Positions 15,167 to 30,399 of a stretch of 64,000 bases of DNA are shown piece by piece; within the stretch, counting starts at the first letter, position 1; every line of letters starts with the position of its first letter. The translations under genes and the position numbers were made by a program. The stretch lies in the NCBI RefSeq assembly GCF_000283655.1, contig NC_016622.1:1872501-1936500 (forward strand), in the 5' to 3' direction. The DNA comes from Azospirillum lipoferum 4B. Lineage in GTDB: Bacteria; Pseudomonadota; Alphaproteobacteria; Azospirillales; Azospirillaceae. The notes beneath the pieces are model-generated. The model worked only from the letters and a program-made list of their open reading frames with translations, was not told where the DNA came from and searched no databases.

Positions 15167-17669
15167 GTGACCTCCTTCGATTCCTTCTTCGCCCGTGCGA
15201 TGGGCGATTCCTGCCAGTCTTATGAATACCAACGGCGCTTGGCACTGGAGCCTTGGCCGGAGGTGATGATCGCCCCGACCGGGGTGGGCAAGACGGCGGC
15301 GGTCGTGCTGGGATGGCTGTGGCGCCGCCAAAACGCGCCGGATGACACGCCCCTGCGGCTGGTGCTGTGCCTGCCGATGCGCTCGCTCGTCGAACAGACC
15401 CGTGATCGCGTCGAGGACTGGCTGAAGAAGCTGGGCGCCCGCACCGACCCGTCCCTGCCCCACCCCGAGCATGGTCTGGCCGTGCTGATGGGCGGCGGGG
15501 AGCGGGAGAAGCAGCCGCCCGCCTGGGTGCAGACTCCCGAACGGCCGGCCATCCTGATCGGCACCCAGGACATGCTGCTCAGCCGCGCCTTGATGCGCGG
15601 TTACGGCATCAGCCGCTTCCGCTGGCCGGTGGATTTCGCGCTTCTGCACAACGATGCGCAGTGGGTGTTCGACGAGGTGCAGGCGATGGGCGCCGGGCTG
15701 GCGACCTCGACCCAGTTGCAAGGCCTGCGGACGGCGATGGGAACGGCCCGTCCCAGCCGGTCGCTGTGGATGTCGGCGACGCTGGATCCGGCATGGCTGG
15801 CGACCGTGGATCACAAGGCTCCCGACCGGGTCCTGCGGGTGCCCCACGATGTGCCGGCGGACCAGGACAATCCCGATCTCCGCCGGCTGATCGACGCCCG
15901 CAAGCATCTCCGCCCTGCCGCGACACGGCCGGCGGGCGCCGGCGCCAAGGACAGGGACGCGTACACCACCGCCCTGGCCGGCGAGGTGCTGGAGGCGCAT
16001 CGGCACGGCACCACCACGCTGGTCATCCTGAACACGGTGGCGCGCGCCCAGGCGGTCTATGGGACGCTGAAAAAGCAAATGGGTGCTGCGGCCGGAGACA
16101 GGCTGCTGCTGATCCACGCCCGCTTCCGCCCGCGTGAACGGACGGAACAGCTGAAGCGCCTGACCGGCGAGGGGGCCGGGCGGGACCGCATCGTCGTCGC
16201 CACCCAGGCGGTCGAGGCCGGCATCGACGTCTCCTCCGCCCTGCTTGTCACCGAACTGGCGCCCTGGTCGTCGCTGGTGCAGCGGTTCGGGCGGGTCAAC
16301 CGCTATGGCGAATGCCAGAACGGCGCCGAAATCCGCTGGATCGACCTGTCCCTGTCGAAGGAGGAGGATCCCAAGGGCGAAATGGCCCTTCCCTATGCGG
16401 CGGAGGATCTGGCGGCGGCGCGCGACCGGCTCGCCGGCCTCGACGACAACGACGCCGCACCGGCCAAGCTGTCGCCCACGGATCGGCCGCCACCGGTCCG
16501 CCATGTGCTGCGGCGCAAGGATCTGCTGGACCTGTTCGACACCGATCCCGACCTGACCGGCTTCGACATCGACGTCAGCCCCTTCATCCGCGATGCCAAG
16601 GACACCGATTTCCAGGTGCTCTGGCGCGACATCCCCGACGAGGCCACCGCGCGGCGGCAACCCCTGCCCGACCGGGACGAGCTGTGCAGCGTGCCGATCC
16701 GCCGGGCCGAGGACCTGCTGAAGGGCCGTCAGGGCTGGCGCCTGAACCCGCAGGCGAAGGGGAGCGATTCCACCTGGATGCGCCTGGACGGAAAGCCCTG
16801 GCCGGGCCTTGTCGTCATGCTGGACGCGGCGCAGGGCGGCTATGACCCGGACATCGGCCTCGCGCCGGAAATGACCAAGGAGAAGGTCCCGGTCCTGGCA
16901 CCACCCGACGGGCCGGAGGACACGGCCACCGCCCCCCACATCGAAAGTCCCAACGACGACCGCGATTCGCGCCAGGATCACGCGGTCCTGCTGGCCGAGC
17001 ATCTCGGCAACGTCGCGGCGGCGGCGGAGAGGCTGTGTGCCGACCTGCATAGAACGGTCGCGATGCCCGCACCGGACCATGCCGCGGTGGTGACCGCCGC
17101 CCGCTGGCACGATGTCGGCAAGGCGCATGACGAGTTCCAGGCGCGCATGGTGGAACCCGCCCGCCCGCCGGGCACGCTGCTGGCGAAGGCGGAGAAGTAC
17201 GAGCGCGCGAAGGGGCGTCCCTATTTCCGGCACGAGCTGGCCTCGGCACTCGCCTATCTCGACCAGAATGGCGGCACCGCGAGCGCCGATCTGGTCGCCT
17301 ATCTGATCGCCGCCCACCACGGCAAGGTGCGGCTGTCGCTGCGCGCCCTTCCTCAGGAGAAGCCACCGGCCGACATATGCCGCTTCGCCCGTGGCATCCA
17401 CGAAGGCGACCCGCTGCCGGCGGTCGATCTCGGCGACGGCAGCCGGTCCGAAGCGCTGTCGCTGTCGCTGCGCCTGATGGAACTGGGCGCCGACGAGGAC
17501 GGCGATCCGAGCTGGGCAAGCCGCACCGCCCGGCTGCTGGCGGACCACCGGCCGTTCCGGCTCGCCTGGCTGGAAAGCCTGGTGCGCATCGCCGACTGGC
17601 GGGCTTCGGCGGCCGAACAGGAGAAGGCCCGGCAAGAGAAGGCCGGTAAAGCGGTGGTGGGACGGGAGG

Positions 17670-17689
<20 letters not shown>
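15167..17689 (+). CDS. cas3: Cas3 helicase-nuclease (type I-G)
   Basis: This 840-residue Cas3 unwinds and degrades target DNA after the effector complex finds a match. The superfamily 2 helicase is first: Walker A IAPTGVGKTAAV (residues ~35-46), a DEVQ box in QWVFDEVQAMGAGL, TQAVEAGIDVSSALL, and motif VI LVQRFGRVNRYGE. The HD nuclease is C-terminal: AAVVTAARWHDVGKAHDEFQ, a later RHELASALAYL and LIAAHHGKVRLSL. Helicase-then-HD order is characteristic of type I-G (formerly I-U) rather than most other type I Cas3. The GTG start has AAAGG eight bases upstream. It is the first gene of the operon and overlaps csx17 by about 20 bases. Confidence 0.93.
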
Positions 17690-20958
<3,269 letters not shown>

Positions 20959-20965
20959 GCCGCCG

Positions 20966-22696
20966 ATGCTGGCTCTCGTCTTCACCTTCCCCGCCGGGCG
21001 CTACCACGCCACGCCCTGGGGCCGCCATGTCAACGAGGCCGATGTGGCTTGGCCGCCGGAACCCTGGCGGATCCTGCGCGCGCTGGTCGCCACATGGTAC
21101 CGCAAGGCCGATCACGCCGCCTTCCCCGAGGAGGCGCTGGCGACGCTGATCGACCGGCTGGCGGAAGAACCGCCGGATTACGCACTGCCGGCCCAGGTGG
21201 TCCATGCCCACAGCCGGCATTACATGCCGCAAGCCAATCCCAAGGACACCAAGCTGGTGTTCGACGCCTTCGCCCGTTTTCCCGCCTCGGACCCCATCGT
21301 CGCGGAATGGCCGCGGCTGACGCTGGAAGGCGACGCGCTGGCCCTGCTGCGCCATCTGGCGGAACGGATCGGCTATCTCGGCCGGGCGGAAAGCTGGGCG
21401 GAATGCACGGTGTGGACCGAGACGGGGGCGTGGACCATCAATTGCCGGGAGACGTCGGCGGACCAGTCCTATGGGCTGACCGACGAGACGGAGGCCGTCC
21501 GCGTCATCGCCCCGCTGCCGCCCGCCGCCTATGCGCAGGAACGCGCCCGCCTGCTGGGGATGGCGCAGGACCGCGTTCTCGCCTCCTGGACCAAGCCCAA
21601 GCCGCCGACCGACAAGGCGATGGCGAAGCTGATCGCGCCGACCGCCGCGATCCTTCCCGACAGGCTCGTCGGCGCCCTGGCGCTCGACACCGGTGACTTC
21701 CAGAACCAGGGCTGGAACCGCCCGCCGGCCAGCCGGGACCTGCTGTACCGCTGCGTGCCCCTGTCGCCCTTGCCTCTATCGCCCCTGCCCCGCCGCAACA
21801 CCGGACGGCCCGCCCGAACCGACGGGGATCCCCCCAAAGTCGCCCGCTTCCTGCTGGCGGGACGGCCGCGCCCGCGCATCGAGGATGCGGTGAAGATCGG
21901 CGAGTTGATGCGGCTTGCCACGATGGCGCGCTTCGGCTGGGACAGCGATCCGGCGACCGGCAGGCGGCTCCCCCGCGCCCCGGCGGTGTTCGTGGGCAAG
22001 AACGCCGACGGCCGCCCGCTGGCCGACGATCCCGCCCATGCCCACGCCTTCTGGCTGCCGCAGGACGCGGACGGCGACGGGTTCATCGACCATGTCGTGG
22101 TCTATGCGGCCGACGGCTTCGATGCGCGGGAGAGAAGCGCCCTCGATCAGGTGACGCGGCTGTGGGTGCGCGAACAGGACCGGCCCCGCCGCTCCGCCAG
22201 GGGGACGGATGAAGAAACGGACGAGAGTCCGGACATCCGGCAGGAATGGCGGCTGGCGCTGGAAGGCTTCGGCATGCCGGAGGATTTCGAGGACGACGTT
22301 CCCTTCCTTGGCGAAAGCCGCCACTGGATCAGCGCCACTCCCTTCCTGGCATCCGGCCATCTGAAAGCCGGCGGACACGTTGCGGAAGCCCGGCGCCTGC
22401 TGGTCCGCCGCGGCATCGTCACGGCCGATCAGGTCGACCGGTTGAAAATCAAGGAAAGGAAGTCGATTCAAATCAAGAACCGCGTCCTTCTCCCCCTTCA
22501 CTTCCACCGCTTCCGCAGCGGCCGGGGCGAGGCGCAGCATGACGCGGCCGGCGCGTTCCTGCGTATCACCCTGCCGGAGCCGCATCGCGGTCCGCTGGCG
22601 CTGGGCTACGCCTGCCATTTCGGACTGGGGCTGTTCGTTCCCACAGAAGAAGAAAGCGACCAGGAAAAGACCGTCCTGCCAATACCCGAAGACTGA
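20966..22696 (+). CDS. csb2: Csb2, Cas5-Cas6 fusion of type I-G
   Basis: This 576-residue protein (GSU0054/Csb2) joins a Cas5-like domain, which caps the 5' handle, to a Cas6-like ribonuclease that cuts the repeat hairpin. The N-terminus MLALVFTFPAGRYHATPWGR and HVNEADVAWPPEPWRILRAL is diagnostic. The middle includes YMPQANPKDTKLVFDAFARF. The C-terminal half holds HWISATPFLASGHLKAGG, and it ends near LGYACHFGLGLFVPTEE, a glycine-rich RAMP-type stretch. It would also be the enzyme to process the crRNA-like unit upstream of cas3. The short gap to csb1 indicates one transcript. Confidence 0.9.
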   Translation: MLALVFTFPAGRYHATPWGRHVNEADVAWPPEPWRILRALVATWYRKADHAAFPEEALATLIDRLAEEPPDYALPAQVVHAHSRHYMPQANPKDTKLVFDAFARFPASDPIVAEWPRLTLEGDALALLRHLAERIGYLGRAESWAECTVWTETGAWTINCRETSADQSYGLTDETEAVRVIAPLPPAAYAQERARLLGMAQDRVLASWTKPKPPTDKAMAKLIAPTAAILPDRLVGALALDTGDFQNQGWNRPPASRDLLYRCVPLSPLPLSPLPRRNTGRPARTDGDPPKVARFLLAGRPRPRIEDAVKIGELMRLATMARFGWDSDPATGRRLPRAPAVFVGKNADGRPLADDPAHAHAFWLPQDADGDGFIDHVVVYAADGFDARERSALDQVTRLWVREQDRPRRSARGTDEETDESPDIRQEWRLALEGFGMPEDFEDDVPFLGESRHWISATPFLASGHLKAGGHVAEARRLLVRRGIVTADQVDRLKIKERKSIQIKNRVLLPLHFHRFRSGRGEAQHDAAGAFLRITLPEPHRGPLALGYACHFGLGLFVPTEEESDQEKTVLPIPED

Positions 22697-22723
22697 CCGT
22701 CCTTCAACCACGGAGCCGCGGCG

Positions 22724-24427
22724 ATGACCGACCAGCTGACCCTGCCCCTCCCAGCCCCGCCGGAGACGGACCCGGACCTGCTGGTGCCGGCGCGCATGGT
22801 GAACGAGTGGGTCTATTGCCCGCGGCTGGCCTATCTGGAGTGGGTGGAGGGCGCCTGGGCGGCCAACGCCGACACCGAGGAAGGCAAGCGCGCCCACGCC
22901 CGCGTCGACGCCGGCCGCGGCAAGCTGCCCCCGCCCGAGGAGGCCGACACCGCCCCGCCCTTCGAGGTGCGCTCCATCGAGCTGGCCTCCGACCGGCTCG
23001 GCCTGATCGCAAAGATGGACGTCATCGAGGGCGAGGACGGCGTGCTGACCCCCATCGACTTCAAAAAGGGCAAGCGCCCCCACGTCGAGGGCGGCGCCTA
23101 CGAGCCGGAGCGCGTGCAGCTCTGCGTTCAGGCCCTGGTGCTGGAGGATAACGGCTACCGCGTCGGCGAGGGCTTCCTGTGGTTCGCCGGCAGCCGCGAG
23201 CGCGTCCCCGTCAGCTTCGACGAGGAACTGCGCGCCCGCACCCGCGAGGCCGCCGCCGGCCTGCGCCTCGCCGCCGCGGCCCGGCGCGTGCCGCCTCCGC
23301 TGGATAACAGCCGCAAATGCGCGCGCTGTTCGCTGCTGCCCATCTGCCTGCCCGACGAGGTCAACCTGTTCCGCAGCGGCGGCGCACCGCGGACGCCTCC
23401 GCCGGCCGCCGACGCCGCCCTGCCCCTCTACGTCCAGCAGCCCGGCGCCCGCGTCGCCAAGAAGGGCGACCTGTTGATCATCGCCGTCGAGAACGAGCCC
23501 GACCGCGAGGTCCCCCTGGGCGAGGTGTCGGAACTGGTGCTGGCCGGCCCGGTGTCGCTGTCCACCCCGGCCCTGCATGCCCTGGTCAAGGAGGAGATCC
23601 CGATCGCCTGGATGAGCAGTGGTTTCTGGTTCATTGCCACCACCGGCGCGCGCGGTCCGCGCAGCGCCCATGTCCGCGAGGGCCAATACGCCGCCCGCAC
23701 CGACGCCTTCCGCCGCCTGCTGTTCGCCCGCGACCTGGTGCGCGCCAAGTTGCGCAACCAGCGCACCATCCTGCGCCGCAACTGGCGCGGCACCGAGGCC
23801 GAGCGCGACCACGCCGCGGAGACGCTGAAGCGCCTGGCCGACCGCACCGCCAAGGCCTCCGGCCTGCCCGAGCTGCTGGGCGTGGAGGGCGAAGGCGCGG
23901 CGGTGTATTTCCGTGCCCTGCCCGCGCTGTTCACCGACAAGGTGAAGGACCTGCCCGCCTTTTCCTTCGAGCGCCGCTCGCGCCGCCCGCCCGCCGACCC
24001 GGTCAATGCCTGCCTGTCGCTGTGCTATGCCCTGCTGACACGGACCTGCGCCACGGCGCTGGAAATCGCCGGGCTGGACCCGTGGGCCGGGCTCTACCAC
24101 GCCGACCGGCCGGGCCGGCCGTCGCTGGCGCTGGACTTCATGGAACCGCTGCGCCCGATTCTGGCGGACTCCACGGTGCTGACGGCGCTGAACAACGGCG
24201 AGCTGGCGCCGGGCGACTTCATTACCGCCGGGCCGGGCTGCAACCTGACCGCTGGCGGTCGCCGCACGCTGATCCGGGCCTTCGAGCGCCGGCTGGACCA
24301 GGAAGCCTCGCACCCGACCTTCGGCTATCAGATCTCCATGCGCCGGATGCTGCACGTCCAGGCCCGCCTGTTCGCCCGGCACCTGCTGGGCGAGATCGAC
24401 AGCTACCCGCATTACTGCCCGCGCTGA
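22724..24427 (+). CDS. cas4-cas1: Cas4-Cas1 fusion, spacer acquisition
   Basis: This 567-residue fusion selects and trims prespacers (Cas4 part) and integrates them (Cas1 part). Cas4 occupies residues ~1-215: VNEWVYCPRLAYLEWVEGAW with the first cluster Cys, nuclease residues in IAKMDVIEGEDG and TPIDFKKGKRP, and the C-terminal CARCSLLPICLP with three more Cys. Cas1 follows from about residue 225 (LYVQQPGARVAKKGDLLIIA, SELVLAGPVSLSTPALHALV, the Glu of GVEGEGAAVYFRAL, and YHADRPGRPSLALDFMEPLR). Such fusions are typical of type I-G; in Geobacter sulfurreducens the fused protein drives 5'-TTN PAM choice. It is spaced 27 bases from csb2. Confidence 0.93.
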   Translation: MTDQLTLPLPAPPETDPDLLVPARMVNEWVYCPRLAYLEWVEGAWAANADTEEGKRAHARVDAGRGKLPPPEEADTAPPFEVRSIELASDRLGLIAKMDVIEGEDGVLTPIDFKKGKRPHVEGGAYEPERVQLCVQALVLEDNGYRVGEGFLWFAGSRERVPVSFDEELRARTREAAAGLRLAAAARRVPPPLDNSRKCARCSLLPICLPDEVNLFRSGGAPRTPPPAADAALPLYVQQPGARVAKKGDLLIIAVENEPDREVPLGEVSELVLAGPVSLSTPALHALVKEEIPIAWMSSGFWFIATTGARGPRSAHVREGQYAARTDAFRRLLFARDLVRAKLRNQRTILRRNWRGTEAERDHAAETLKRLADRTAKASGLPELLGVEGEGAAVYFRALPALFTDKVKDLPAFSFERRSRRPPADPVNACLSLCYALLTRTCATALEIAGLDPWAGLYHADRPGRPSLALDFMEPLRPILADSTVLTALNNGELAPGDFITAGPGCNLTAGGRRTLIRAFERRLDQEASHPTFGYQISMRRMLHVQARLFARHLLGEIDSYPHYCPR

Positions 24428-24458
24428 GGCCCGCGCCGAGGACAGAAAGGAGGTTCGC

Positions 24459-24755
24459 ATGGCCGGCAACGAACGCCTCTACATCGTGACCTACGACATC
24501 GGCGATCAGAAGCGCTGGCGCCGTGTGTTCAAGGTGATGGAGGCCTATGGGCGCTGGCTGCAATTCTCGGTCTTCCAGTGCCGCCTGACCCCACGCCGCC
24601 GCGCCGCGCTGGGCGCCCGGCTGGACGGCATCATCAAGCCCAGCGAGGACCATGTGCTGATCATCGACATCGGCCCGGCCGACGCGGTAGACCCCCGCGT
24701 GGAAAGCCTGGGCCGTCCGTTCGAGAGCATCAAGCGCGAGGCGGTGGTGGTGTGA
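24459..24755 (+). CDS. cas2: Cas2, integration complex subunit
   Basis: This 98-residue Cas2 bridges two Cas1 dimers in the acquisition complex. It begins MAGNERLYIVTYDIGDQKRW with the conserved YDI(G/S)D segment and continues RVFKVMEAYGRWLQFSVFQC. AGAAAGGAGG precedes the ATG. It is the last gene of the operon and lies directly before the leader. Confidence 0.93.
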   Translation: MAGNERLYIVTYDIGDQKRWRRVFKVMEAYGRWLQFSVFQCRLTPRRRAALGARLDGIIKPSEDHVLIIDIGPADAVDPRVESLGRPFESIKREAVVV

Positions 24756-24984
24756 CCCGCGCGGCGCGTGTAGACTACCGCACTGCCGGGTGCCGCGCGA
24801 GCGGTCCGGCGCATGCGGAATCCCGGGACCCGCTCGCATGTAGTTGGGCCATTGATTCTGCGGGAATTTTGGACAACGTGAAGAACGAAACGTAACCGCG
24901 ATCGGCGGCTCGCGACGAACTTTTCGCGGACCGCTCGAATCCGAGCCGATTTTCAGCTATAGAACAGGAGAGTACAGCCCACCT
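24756..24984 (+). promoter_or_regulatory. CRISPR leader with array promoter
   Basis: This 229-base non-coding region lies between cas2 and the first repeat. It becomes less GC-rich towards the array. TATAGA at about 24958, some 27 bases before the first repeat, is a good -10 candidate. The repeats nearest to it are uniform, and variant repeats occur only far from it, which supports this end as the leader end. Confidence 0.75.
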
Positions 24985-27900
24985 GCCTTCCCGGGCGGAA
25001 ACGCCCGGGCCTCATTGAAGCTCGCTGTCCAAGCAGATGCAGACCGAGGTCGGAGAGCCTTCCCGGGCGGAAACGCCCGGGCCTCATTGAAGCGAGACGG
25101 TGGACCTGAACAGCCTCAATATCGTGGGTGAGCCTTCCCGGGCGGAAACGCCCGGGCCTCATTGAAGCTTACCCGGCGCGGGGCCGGTGCCCCGGCCCCG
25201 CGCCGCCGCCTTCCCGGGCGGAAACGCCCGGGCCTCATTGAAGCGCAGTTGGCGTCACGATCGTCCGGATCCGTGGGCAACGCACGCCTTCCCGGGCGGA
25301 AACGCCCGGGCCTCATTGAAGCGAGCGCAGCGCGATGACGCTCAATCAGGTGAGCCAACGCCTTCCCGGGCGGAAACGCCCGGGCCTCATTGAAGCACCT
25401 GGGCCGGGTCCAGCATGCCGTATTTCGCCGTCAGGCCTTCCCGGGCGGAAACGCCCGGGCCTCATTGAAGCTTGTTGAGGGCGCTGAATGCCTCGATGTC
25501 GCGGGTGGCGCGCCTTCCCGGGCGGAAACGCCCGGGCCTCATTGAAGCGTCACGCGAATGACGCCCGTCCAGTCGGTGGAGCAGGCCTTCCCGGGCGGAA
25601 ACGCCCGGGCCTCATTGAAGCGTCGACGCGCAATGCCTGTTTCTCGCCCGCCAACCGTTGCCTTCCCGGGCGGAAACGCCCGGGCCTCATTGAAGCTGTT
25701 AGTCGCATTAGCGACCCCGGATACCCTCAATGCGCCTTCCCGGGCGGAAACGCCCGGGCCTCATTGAAGCCCTCAACGACAGACAGTCCATCCCCGGCGG
25801 CGGCATTGCCTTCCCGGGCGGAAACGCCCGGGCCTCATTGAAGCAGGAAACTCGTCAACGAGGGCCGCGTCACGTCAGAGCCTTCCCGGGCGGAAACGCC
25901 CGGGCCTCATTGAAGCGTGACAAGCCAACTTTGGAATATTGGCCGGCCATTGCCTTCCCGGGCGGAAACGCCCGGGCCTCATTGAAGCTACTTGGTGAGG
26001 AGGCGCTCAGTCGCTGCACTCACGGCCTTCCCGGGCGGAAACGCCCGGGCCTCATTGAAGCAGTGATCGGTCTGGCGCAAGATGATGAAGTCATCGGTGC
26101 CTTCCCGGGCGGAAACGCCCGGGCCTCATTGAAGCGCCTCCGGCGGCGGGCCGACCATCTCGCCAACGCGGCGGCCTTCCCGGGCGGAAACGCCCGGGCC
26201 TCATTGAAGCACGAATCCGGATCCGCGCTCTGTACGCCATGTGAAGGGCCTTCCCGGGCGGAAACGCCCGGGCCTCATTGAAGCCATGGAAATCGCCGGG
26301 TAGACCTCAGTCCACGATCCCGCCTTCCCGGGCGGAAACGCCCGGGCCTCATTGAAGCAATGCACTCCCGCAGATCGGCGATAGCCCCCCGCAGACGCCT
26401 TCCCGGGCGGAAACGCCCGGGCCTCATTGAAGCTTCCACCGTCCATGGACGGTTGGCGTCCGCCTCGCCCCGGCCTTCCCGGGCGGAAACGCCCGGGCCT
26501 CATTGAAGCCAAGCGGAGAGGAGTTTAGCCCTGTCGACGTCGGTTGCCAGCCTTCCCGGGCGGAAACGCCCGGGCCTCATTGAAGCAAGGATCGGTATCG
26601 CGCAGTTGCTGAGCGCCCAGTCGAGGCCTTCCCGGGCGGAAACGCCCGGGCCTCATTGAAGCATGGTGGCACCGGGGCGCAGAACATTGTCGGCGTAGAG
26701 CACGCCTTCCCGGGCGGAAACGCCCGGGCCTCATTGAAGCGTCACCGGCTCGATCAGGGCCGGCTCGTCCCCGTCCGCCTTCCCGGGCGGAAACGCCCGG
26801 GCCTCATTGAAGCATGTCTGACAGCCAGCACCGTTCGGCCGACGTCGCCAGCCTTCCCGGGCGGAAACGCCCGGGCCTCATTGAAGCCGGCACCGGCGCC
26901 GGTCAGCGCCGCACCATCGCCGCGCCTTCCCGGGCGGAAACGCCCGGGCCTCATTGAAGCGGATGCTGCCATGGCCTGCCGCTCCAGTGTGTGGGCGTGC
27001 CTTCCCGGGCGGAAACGCCCGGGCCTCATTGAAGCAAGGTCTCCACCATGCACAGCGGCATAGACCTCGCTGCGCCTTCCCGGGCGGAAACGCCCGGGCC
27101 TCATTGAAGCTCGCAACAACTGTCCGTGAGTGTCTGTATGGTGGTGCTGCGGCCTTCCCGGGCGGAAACGCCCGGGCCTCATTGAAGCCACACAAGGAAA
27201 CCAAAGACGCACTGTGGCGGCGGGGCCTTCCCGGGCGGAAACGCCCGGGCCTCATTGAAGCTCGCTTTCCGGAGTCTGTGCCATCTGCGGACGGGCAGGG
27301 CCTTCCCGGGCGGAAACGCCCGGGCCTCATTGAAGCAACTTGGCCGATCAATGCGCGCCTGGATGTCTGCGATGCCTTCCCGGGCGGAAACGCCCGGGCC
27401 TCATTGAAGCCTCCGTGGAGCCATTCACCGCCCGTCGCCGCGGCGTGCGCCTTCCCGGGCGGAAACGCCCGGGCCTCATTGAAGCCCTTGCTGGTGACGT
27501 GAGCACCTCCAGCATAGGGCAAGGCCTTCCCGGGCGGAAACGCCCGGGCCTCATTGAAGCGCACCTGGGCGAGACGGGCAACAACCTGCAACGCCTGGCC
27601 TTCCCGGGCGGAAACGCCCGGGCCTCATTGAAGCCAGCCGGGACATCGACCACGACACCGATAATATCTCCGCGCCTTCCCGGGCGGAAACGCCCGGGCC
27701 TCATTGAAGCAAGCGTTTGCGGCGCCCGTCTTCGTGCGTGACGATCGCCTTCCCGGGCGGAAACGCCCGGGCCTCATTGAAGCAGCCAGATCGGCGGGGG
27801 CGAAGCCCTGAGCCGCGCGGGCCTTCCCGGGCGGAAACGCCCGGGCCTCATTGAAGCGCGTCGACGATCAACTCGAACTGGCCGGGGTACGGGTGCCTTC

Positions 27901-30371
27901 CCGGGCGGAAACGCCCGGGCCTCATTGAAGCAATACCCTGGTAGCCAGCCCCGGTTAGGCGGCGTTCGCCTTCCCGGGCGGAAACGCCCGGGCCTCATTG
28001 AAGCCTCGGCTCCCGGTGGAGGTGGAGATGCGGCGACCATGGCCTTCCCGGGCGGAAACGCCCGGGCCTCATTGAAGCAAGGAAGCGGAGACCAGACGGG
28101 CCGACCAGATCGACCGCCTTCCCGGGCGGAAACGCCCGGGCCTCATTGAAGCTACACCTCGACCGGTGCGCCGAAGATCACGGGGACCAACGCGCCTTCC
28201 CGAGCGGAAACGCCCGGGCCTCATTGAAGCAAAGATAGCCGCGCAGATGATCTGTTGACGCAGGCGGCCTTCCCGGGCGGAAACGCCCGGGCCTCATTGA
28301 AGCGCCCACATGAACGCCCTGCCCGTTGCGGCCAAGGCCAGCCTTCCCGGGCGGAAACGCCCGGGCCTCATTGAAGCTCGCTCATGACGATGGACTGCGT
28401 GGCGTGGCAAACGGCCTTCCCGGGCGGAAACGCCCGGGCCTCATTGAAGCCACCTATGGGTGGAATGGTGGCGGTGAAATAACGCGGCCTTCCCGGGCGG
28501 AAACGCCCGGGCCTCATTGAAGCGTGGATCAGGGTGGCGGCTTCGTCGTTGCAGTAGGCGCCTTCCCGGGCGGAAACGCCCGGGCCTCATTGAAGCCTGA
28601 TACCGGCGGTGTAGACCTTGTCGTTCAGGCCCTTGCCTTCCCGGGCGGAAACGCCCGGGCCTCATTGAAGCGATCCCATCGGCACGACCGACGATGCGGG
28701 GAACTGGTGGCCTTCCCGGGCGGAAACGCCCGGGCCTCATTGAAGCCAGAACCCGGCCCAGCCACTTCACTTTTTCCAATAGGGCCTTCCCGGGCGGAAA
28801 CGCCCGGGCCTCATTGAAGCAAGTTCGAGCACAACGTTGACGGTCTGGTGCGTGGCGGCCTTCCCGGGCGGAAACGCCCGGGCCTCATTGAAGCACGCGC
28901 TGGCCCGGCGCCTGCGCGGCGATGAAGCCCTGGCCTTCCCGGGCGGAAACGCCCGGGCCTCATTGAAGCGGCCTGTCGATCGACGCCGAGGGCAAGGCCA
29001 AGACGGCCTTCCCGGGCGGAAACGCCCGGGCCTCATTGAAGCTGCCCAACGGTGGCACCCCGCTGTGTCGCCATCGCTGGCCTTCCCGGGCGGAAACGCC
29101 CGGGCCTCATTGAAGCCGCCCTTCCGGTAGACCTCCCGACCCTCATTCCCGTCGCCTTCCCGGGCGGAAACGCCCGGGCCTCATTGAAGCTGCTCCCAGA
29201 CGATCGAGGTCAGCGCGTGGCAGACGCCTTCCCGGGCGGAAACGCCCGGGCCTCATTGAAGCTCGATCTCCGCGGCCGACGTGGTGCCCTGCCAGAAGCG
29301 CCTTCCCGGGCGGAAACGCCCGGGCCTCATTGAAGCGATTTGGCCAAGGTCACCAGCGATCCCGAGGCCGCGGCCTTCCCGGGCGGAAACGCCCGGGCCT
29401 CATTGAAGCAAGCACCATCCGCGCCGGGGCCGGGTCGACCGCTTTGCCTTCCCGGGCGGAAACGCCCGGGCCTCATTGAAGCGTGCCGTGCTCTGGCAAC
29501 TCGACGCGGACCCGTCCGCCTTCCCGGGCGGAAACGCCCGGGCCTCATTGAAGCGTCAGCACGACGTCTGACATGACGATCACCTTGGAGGGCCTTCCCG
29601 GGCGGAAACGCCCGGGCCTCATTGAAGCACAAATCGCAGCGGCAATCTCTGACGTGTAGGACGAGCCTTCCCGGGCGGAAACGCCCGGGCCTCATTGAAG
29701 CCAGGTCGCCGGTCAGCTGCTCGTAGGTCACGCCCATGGCCTTCCCGGGCGGAAACGCCCGGGCCTCATTGAAGCAAGGCGAAGCTGGGCATCCCGTGGG
29801 TTGGGCTGTCGATGCCTTCCCGGGCGGAAACGCCCGGGCCTCATTGAAGCATCTTCCTGGGGCAGGGCGCCACCGGCTCCTTTGCCCGCCTTCCCGGGCG
29901 GAAACGCCCGGGCCTCATTGAAGCAACACGCTGCTGGGAGTTTCCACCGGCGGCCCGAGGTGCCTTCCCGGGCGGAAACGCCCGGGCCTCATTGAAGCAC
30001 GACCGCCAGCTGCATGGCCGCCTGGATCACCTCCGGCATTCCCGGGCGGAAACGCCCGGGCCTCATTGAAGCGCAGCTACCTCAGCGAGGCCCTGCGGAT
30101 GGCCTGGAATGGCCTTCCCGGGCGGAAACGCCCGGGCCTCATTGAAGCGCTATGTCGCCAAAGCAAGCGGTGGCAGGCTGTACGTCGCCTTCCCGGGCGG
30201 AAACGCCCGGGCCTCATTGAAGCTCGTGCGGGAAAGACGGGTCGGTGGCAGCAACGAAAGCCTTCCCGGGCGGAAACGCCCGGGCCTCATTGAAGCAGCT
30301 CCGCCAGGAAAATGGCGATGGCGGTCCAGTCCGGGCCTTCCCGGGCGGAAACGCCCGGGCCTCATTGAAGC
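24985..30371 (+). CRISPR. Type I-G CRISPR array, 73 repeats and 72 spacers
   Basis: I counted 73 copies of a 37-bp repeat that starts GCCTTCCCGGGCGGAAACGC and ends CCGGGCCTCATTGAAGC. The internal palindrome CCCGGGCG-GAAA-CGCCCGGG forms the hairpin, and ATTGAAGC would be the 5' handle. Units are 72-78 bases apart, so spacers are 35-41 bases. Only two variant repeats were seen: one G-to-A near 28203, and one C-to-A at the start of the repeat at 30036 (GCATTCCC). The far end is abrupt: 28 bases after the last repeat an IS256-family element begins. Transcription is rightwards, the same as the cas genes. Confidence 0.97.
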
Positions 30372-30399
30372 AAGTGGCAGCAGCCGAAGGCTGGCCACA

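Noticed and set aside
15077-17635. Long minus-strand open frame across cas3
   Set aside because: Its translation is compositionally odd and lacks any family pattern, whereas the plus-strand frame has the complete Cas3 helicase and HD motifs.
28895-28932. Spacer at 28895 sharing 19 bases (CGCGCTGGCCCGGCGCCTG) with csx17 near 18940, suggesting self-targeting
   Set aside because: The match is short, begins at the second spacer base, has no TTN PAM in front (GCCC) and is a common GC-rich Ala-Leu-Ala-Arg-Arg-Leu coding pattern. It is probably chance.
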